In this document: positions 5,778 to 10,659 of the stretch, in pieces | How the letters are laid out: every line of letters begins with the position of its first letter | Numbering within the stretch: the first letter of the stretch is position 1 | Origin: Sulfuricella sp. | Lineage (GTDB): Bacteria; Pseudomonadota; Gammaproteobacteria; Burkholderiales; Sulfuricellaceae | Direction of reading: 5' to 3' | Assembly (NCBI GenBank): GCA_019911785.1 | Contig: JAIOJM010000214.1 | Span: 1-10,659, forward strand | DNA length: 10,659 bases | Translations under genes and position numbers: made by a program | Notes under the pieces: generated by a model | Database searches by the model: none | What the model saw: only the letters and a program-made list of their open reading frames with translations | Told to the model about the DNA's origin: nothing

Positions 5778-6439
5778 TGACAGGAGAGGTTGCAACGACT
5801 GTTGACTGGTCTTTTAAGATTGCCGATGTTGCTATCATTTTCGCGACGATCCTTGGCCCAGTACTTGCGGTGCAGGCCCAGAAATGGCTGGAACGCGGTC
5901 GAGAAGTAACACAGCGGCGCGCGTGGATTTTCCGGAAACTGATGTCTACTCGCGCAACCAACCTATCACCCCAGCACGTTGAGGCACTAAACGCTATCCC
6001 AATCGAATTTTATGGGAAAGATAAGAAATTGAAAGCCATTATCAACAAATGGAAGACCTATCTCGACCATCTTCATAAGGATACAGAAGCTCCCGGATGG
6101 GGGGAGAAGAGAGTAGAACTGTTCGTGGACTTGCTTCATGAGATGGCGGACTTCCTGGGGTATGAGTTCAATACCGTTGAGATTGCTAATGAAATTTACG
6201 CTCCAAAAGGTCATGCATGGATCGAAACAGATCAGGATATTATCCGCAGAGGGTTGGCGCTTCTTTTGAGCGGTCAGGTCGCACTGCCGATGGAGGTCAA
6301 GAGTTTCCCCTCCGATCCGGTTGCAGTGAAGGAGCAAGAAGACTTGCGCCGCCTGTTACTGAGTTGGTTGAAAGGTGATGCAAGCGTTGCTGTAAAACTA
6401 GATCAACAGGCACAGGATTCAGAAGCAGGTAAGGTATGA
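5777..6439 (+). CDS. Membrane-anchored protein of unknown function, coupled to hsdS
   Basis: A 220-residue protein with one hydrophobic segment near the N-terminus (about residues 14-33, rich in Ala/Ile/Val and containing a GP). A basic stretch (WLERGREVTQRR) follows, then a mainly helical soluble domain beginning WIFRKLMSTRATNLSPQHVEALNAI, with an aromatic middle (IEFYGKDKK, WKTYLDHLHK). The tail is charged. It resembles the uncharacterised family I recall as DUF6680, but I cannot confirm the number. No catalytic motif is recognisable. The segment suggests an inner-membrane anchor with the body in the cytoplasm, by the positive-inside rule. A one-base overlap with hsdS and a strong ribosome binding site place it in the hsd operon. 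It may be an accessory to the restriction system or part of a separate defence unit with the genes downstream; the sequence does not decide. It is visibly less GC-rich than hsdR and htpG. Confidence 0.85.
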   Translation: MTGEVATTVDWSFKIADVAIIFATILGPVLAVQAQKWLERGREVTQRRAWIFRKLMSTRATNLSPQHVEALNAIPIEFYGKDKKLKAIINKWKTYLDHLHKDTEAPGWGEKRVELFVDLLHEMADFLGYEFNTVEIANEIYAPKGHAWIETDQDIIRRGLALLLSGQVALPMEVKSFPSDPVAVKEQEDLRRLLLSWLKGDASVAVKLDQQAQDSEAGKV

Positions 6440-6489
6440 CTTGTTTAATGTTTATACTTCAAAGATAAACTAGATATTTTGCTGTTATT

Positions 6490-6525
6490 GGATAACAATT
6501 AACATTATTATGTTGAATATTATCC
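6490..6525. promoter_or_regulatory. AT-rich imperfect palindrome before the ATPase gene
   Basis: GGATAA (6490-6495) pairs with TTATCC (6520-6525), and AACAT (6501-6505) with ATGTT (6510-6514) around a TATT centre. It ends 16 bases before the ATPase start. The flanking gap 6440-6541 is strongly AT-rich. A weak promoter-like pair, TTGTTT (6441-6446) and GATAAA (6464-6469) with 17-bp spacing, lies upstream. The palindrome could be an operator for a repressor or an mRNA hairpin. It is not followed by a T run, so a terminator is unlikely. Confidence 0.45.
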
Positions 6526-6541
6526 AGTAAGGCGGTTTCAG

Positions 6542-7726
6542 ATGCTGCATTCATACTCATTCAAGAATTTTTTGTCATTCAAGAAAACGGCAGAAGTCTC
6601 GTTTCTGCTGACGAACCATGCGCCTGATAACAACCTGTCCATTGCCTCGCAGACGGGTCAGAGATTGACGAAGGCCATTGCCGTCATCGGCCCGAATGGT
6701 AGCGGCAAAACCAATTTGCTCAAGCCGCTGGCATTTCTTGGCTGGTTCGTGTCGTCGTCCTTCCAGAGCGATCCCAAGGCCAAAATTCCGGTCGAGCCAC
6801 ATTTTTTCGGCGACGGTGGCGCCAGTGAGTTCCAGGTGGAGTTCGACGCAGATGGCAAGCTGTGGCGTTATGAGCTGGTGATTACTGCCGACCGGATTTT
6901 GAGCGAATCGCTCCATGTAAAAACGAGTCGTTTATTCAGTTATGTTTTTGTCCGCGAGTGGATGGGTGAAGGTCAGGGTTACCACATCAAGCAACAGAAT
7001 TTTGGTTTTAACCCCCGCGAGGCAGAGAAGGTACGTGAAAATGCATCATTGATCTCTACTGCCGCACAATACCAGGTGCCGCTTGCTAGCCGTTTTGCAG
7101 CGCTCTCGTTTAGCACTAATGTCAATTATGCCGGTCGCCAGCGTTTCAATGAAAACGATGTGCTGATGGCTGCCAGGTATTTTGATGACAATAAGGCCGC
7201 CAGCGCTCAAATGAGCGGTTTGTTGCGTTCATGGGACCTCGGTCTTTCTGAGGTTCGCGTCAAGATGCTCGATTTGCCCAATGAGAAGGGCGAAGTGCAG
7301 AAAATCCCTTTCCCTTTTGGCGTACATCGTGACGGCGCGCGTGAGGCTGAGTTATTGCTGTTTCAGGAATCCAGCGGAACACAGAGCGCCTTTGTGTTGC
7401 TGGCGCGTTTGTTGCCAGTGCTGGTTTCTGGTGGTTTAGCGGTGATCGACGAGTTCGAGGCTGACCTGCACCCGCACATGCTGGTGCCGATTCTTGACCT
7501 GTTTTTCAGCCCTGAGACTAACCCTCACAACGCCCAGATCATCTTTACCTGCCATTCTGTCGAGATACTTAATTTACTGCATAAGTCTCAGGTCATGCTG
7601 GTGCAGAAAGATGAAAGCTGCGATAGCGAGGCGTGGCGGCTGGATAGCGTGCAAGGCGTGCGGAACGACGATAACCTCTATGCAAAATACATGGGCGGCG
7701 CTTATGGCGCTATCCCGAATGTTTGA
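6542..7726 (+). CDS. AAA15 / RloA-type ABC-like ATPase, putative defence protein
   Basis: A 394-residue ATPase of the OLD/SMC/ABC-like clade. The N-terminus SFKNFLSFK is the usual opening strand of AAA15 proteins. Walker A is GPNGSGKTN at 50-58, an ABC-signature-like element ESSGTQ at 276-281, Walker B LAVIDEFEADLHPHM with D303 and E304, and the switch histidine in CHS at H338. Residues about 90-270 form the insertion between the two ATPase halves. There is no C-terminal TOPRIM nuclease, as OLD proteins would have; that function appears to be supplied by the next gene, which starts within 6 bases of the stop. Such ATPases sense an infection trigger and control a partner effector in systems such as PARIS. 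RloA genes were first noticed inside type I restriction loci. Role here is inferred from family and neighbourhood. A TAAGG at 6528-6532 may serve as ribosome binding site. Confidence 0.9.
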   Translation: MLHSYSFKNFLSFKKTAEVSFLLTNHAPDNNLSIASQTGQRLTKAIAVIGPNGSGKTNLLKPLAFLGWFVSSSFQSDPKAKIPVEPHFFGDGGASEFQVEFDADGKLWRYELVITADRILSESLHVKTSRLFSYVFVREWMGEGQGYHIKQQNFGFNPREAEKVRENASLISTAAQYQVPLASRFAALSFSTNVNYAGRQRFNENDVLMAARYFDDNKAASAQMSGLLRSWDLGLSEVRVKMLDLPNEKGEVQKIPFPFGVHRDGAREAELLLFQESSGTQSAFVLLARLLPVLVSGGLAVIDEFEADLHPHMLVPILDLFFSPETNPHNAQIIFTCHSVEILNLLHKSQVMLVQKDESCDSEAWRLDSVQGVRNDDNLYAKYMGGAYGAIPNV

Positions 7727-7732
7727 GTGAAC

Positions 7733-8266
7733 ATGGCTCGCAGAAAAGCTCTTGTTCAACGCTCTGTGTTAAAAACGGTGCTCATCGTTGGCGAAGGGGA
7801 CACCGAAAAGGCGTTCCTTGACCATCTAAAGCGCCTCTATGTCACAAGAGGTTGTGGCGTTGCGGTTACGGTGAGAAATGCTCATGGCAAGGGGCCGGGC
7901 AACGTGATTGATGCTGCCATGAGGCATGGCAGAAATGGGGATTTCGATATTGTTGCCGTACTGATGGATACCGACTTGCCATGGAATGCCGAAGTTCACG
8001 AATTGGCCCGTGAACACTCAATCTGTATGGTTGGCGCGACCCCTTGCGTTGACGGTTTGTTGCTGCAAATTCTTGGCGAGCATGTTCCTGAACAGTCCAA
8101 TCGTTGCAAAGGTGAGTTCCATGTACGCCTTGGCCGCAAGCCTTTTGAGAGAGAGGCTTATGAACAGGATTTCTTGAAACCTTTGCTGGATCAGAAGGCC
8201 AGGACTATTCCATCGCTTCGGAAGCTGCTTGCGTTGATGGCTGGACAGCGTCAGGTCAGCGACTGA
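7733..8266 (+). CDS. RloB/TOPRIM-like protein, partner of the ATPase
   Basis: A 177-residue protein counted from ATG 7733; a GTG at 7727 directly after the ATPase stop would add two residues. Strand-1 motif LIVGEGDTEKAF carries E21 and E25, and a later strand IVAVLMDTD carries D79 and D81. This arrangement, a glutamate followed by DxD, is that of TOPRIM-fold and RloB proteins, in which acidic residues bind metal. The segment ATPCVDGLLLQIL (102-114) corresponds in position to the NPCFEAWLLLH-like motif of RloB proteins but is diverged. The C-terminus is basic and helical. Likely a metal-dependent nuclease or nuclease-like effector held in check by the upstream ATPase. Catalytic activity and RNA or DNA preference cannot be read from the sequence. 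It is the last gene before core genome resumes. Confidence 0.8.
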   Translation: MARRKALVQRSVLKTVLIVGEGDTEKAFLDHLKRLYVTRGCGVAVTVRNAHGKGPGNVIDAAMRHGRNGDFDIVAVLMDTDLPWNAEVHELAREHSICMVGATPCVDGLLLQILGEHVPEQSNRCKGEFHVRLGRKPFEREAYEQDFLKPLLDQKARTIPSLRKLLALMAGQRQVSD

Positions 8267-8288
8267 GAAGAGCATTCACAATGGCCCT

Positions 8289-8314
8289 CTTGAATTTTTT
8301 ACGCCTGGCCCTAT
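8289..8314 (+). promoter_or_regulatory. Sigma-32-type heat-shock promoter of htpG
   Basis: CTTGAA (8289-8294) is followed after 14 bases by CCCTAT (8309-8314), close to the RpoH consensus CTTGAA with CCCCAT at 13-15 bp spacing. The expected transcript start is near 8321-8323, giving a leader of about 28 bases. Heat-shock control of htpG is established in proteobacteria. Confidence 0.75.
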
Positions 8315-8329
8315 TCAGTATAGGGTTTT
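8309..8329 (+). terminator. Small hairpin with T run overlapping the htpG -10 box
   Basis: CCCTAT (8309-8314), five-base loop, ATAGGG (8320-8325), then TTTT. It could be a weak intrinsic terminator for the upstream ATPase/RloB transcript, or simply symmetry around the promoter. A 6-bp, half-AT stem and only four T make this uncertain. Confidence 0.35.
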
Positions 8330-8350
8330 CGCAACTGGAGAAAAAACAAC

Positions 8351-10264
<1,914 letters not shown>

Positions 10265-10284
10265 TCTCGGGTGTCGGTTTTGTA

Positions 10285-10337
10285 GGAGCGACCTCCAGGT
10301 CGCGATTCACCGAATATCGCGACCTGGAGGTCGCTCC
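10285..10337. repeat. Perfect 22-bp inverted repeat (REPIN-like) after htpG
   Basis: 10285-10306 is the exact reverse complement of 10316-10337, with a 9-base loop. The left arm is preceded by GTA, so each arm resembles the GTAG-GAGCG-type REP elements common between genes in gammaproteobacteria and relatives. Within each arm GCGACCT and AGGTCGC give a smaller palindrome, as in a pair of inverted REPs. There is no T run, so it is not a classical terminator, though it could stabilise the htpG mRNA 3' end. It is a different family from the repeats in the hsd region. Confidence 0.85.
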
Positions 10338-10360
10338 TTGGTATTGAGAGAAATGGAGAA

Positions 10361-10382
10361 GGGCGCCTCAGGCGCCCTTTTT
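10361..10382 (+). terminator. Rho-independent terminator of htpG
   Basis: GGGCGCC (10361-10367), loop TCA, GGCGCCC (10371-10377), then TTTTT (10378-10382). About 97 bases after the htpG stop. The TCA loop is at the same time the reverse-strand TGA stop of the convergent NUDIX gene, so the terminator arm and T run are made of that gene's last codons. Confidence 0.88.
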
Positions 10383-10658
10383 CTCGTCCAGAGGTCGGGT
10401 GATGTCGCCGAAGTGCAGGGAAAATTCCCCCTTGCGCCGATCCTCGAAGAAATGCCGCAGGGTGTTGCGGACGCTGGAAAAGGCCAGTTCCTCCCAGGGG
10501 ATGGCGGCTTCGCTGAACAGCGCCACTTCCAGGCTTTCGCTGCCCGGCATGAAGTCGAGGTCGAGCAGGCGGCTGCGGAAGAACAGATGCACCTGGCTGA
10601 TGTGCGGCAGATTGTAGAGCGCGTAGAGGGCGACGATTTCCACGCGGGCGTGCGCCTC
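10368..10658 (-). CDS. NUDIX hydrolase, C-terminal part only (5' end outside window)
   Basis: The frame runs open to the window edge. The first visible residues, EAHARVEIVALY, fit the end of a NUDIX box (REUxEExGU), so the catalytic box lies mostly outside. The following NLPHISQVHLFFRSRLLDLDF, the ESLEVALF segment, IPWEELAF and the closing RRKGEFSLHFGDI match the C-terminal half of zinc-ribbon NUDIX hydrolases of the ADP-ribose/NAD-pyrophosphatase-like kind. These hydrolyse nucleoside diphosphates linked to another moiety; the exact substrate cannot be told. A GTG at 10643 is an internal codon, not the start. The gene converges on htpG, with its stop codon inside the htpG terminator loop. Confidence 0.82.
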   Translation of the reverse strand, partial: EAHARVEIVALYALYNLPHISQVHLFFRSRLLDLDFMPGSESLEVALFSEAAIPWEELAFSSVRNTLRHFFEDRRKGEFSLHFGDITRPLDEKKGA

Positions 10659-10659
10659 C

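Noticed and set aside
7494..7730. 78-codon frame over the end of the ATPase gene
   Set aside because: Out-of-frame shadow of the Walker B region; no support.
8267..8300. Intrinsic terminator from the AAGAG / CTCTT pairing followed by TTTTTT
   Set aside because: Only five paired bases with a long imperfect loop, and three bases separate the stem from the T run; too weak to annotate.

Overview
This window looks like a chromosomal stretch from a GC-rich proteobacterium. A beta- or gammaproteobacterium is likely, and Betaproteobacteria is my first guess. The basis is the HtpG sequence, a sigma-32-type promoter in front of htpG, and interspersed palindromic repeats with CCGTTCG arms. All genes but the last are on the + strand. 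I had no database access, so family assignments rest on motifs and remembered family features.

Layout. (1) Positions 2-5777 hold a type I restriction-modification locus in the order hsdR (5' end outside the window), a small GIY-YIG nuclease, hsdM, hsdS. Most junctions are stop/start overlaps (2137-2140, 4602-4605, 5777). The exception is the GIY-YIG/hsdM junction, where 249 bp of repeats intervene. (2) Positions 5777-6439 encode a small one-helix membrane-anchored protein of unknown function, joined to hsdS by a one-base overlap. (3) After an AT-rich, palindrome-bearing gap, 6542-8266 encode an AAA15/RloA-type ATPase and an RloB/TOPRIM-like partner, a candidate two-gene defence module. (4) From 8267 the sequence returns to core genome: a heat-shock-type promoter, htpG, a perfect 22-bp inverted repeat, a terminator, and the end of a convergent NUDIX hydrolase gene.

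How the genes work together. HsdS reads the target, HsdM methylates adenine, and HsdR translocates and cuts unmodified DNA. The ATPase/RloB pair probably acts as a second, independent anti-phage layer, as such genes are often linked to type I loci. The roles of the GIY-YIG and membrane proteins are unknown. The whole block lies directly upstream of the housekeeping gene htpG, as in a defence island.

The most unusual feature is a structured repeat family. Six good copies share the same plan: CCGTTCG arm, variable outer stem, conserved GAGTA / GTATCGA internal loop, and variable inner hairpin. Outer and inner stems differ between copies but stay paired. One copy starts immediately after the GIY-YIG stop codon and leads into a 39-bp tandem array, one lies just before the hsdM start, and four lie inside hsdM, all translated in frame. 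They add roughly 90 codons to the methyltransferase.
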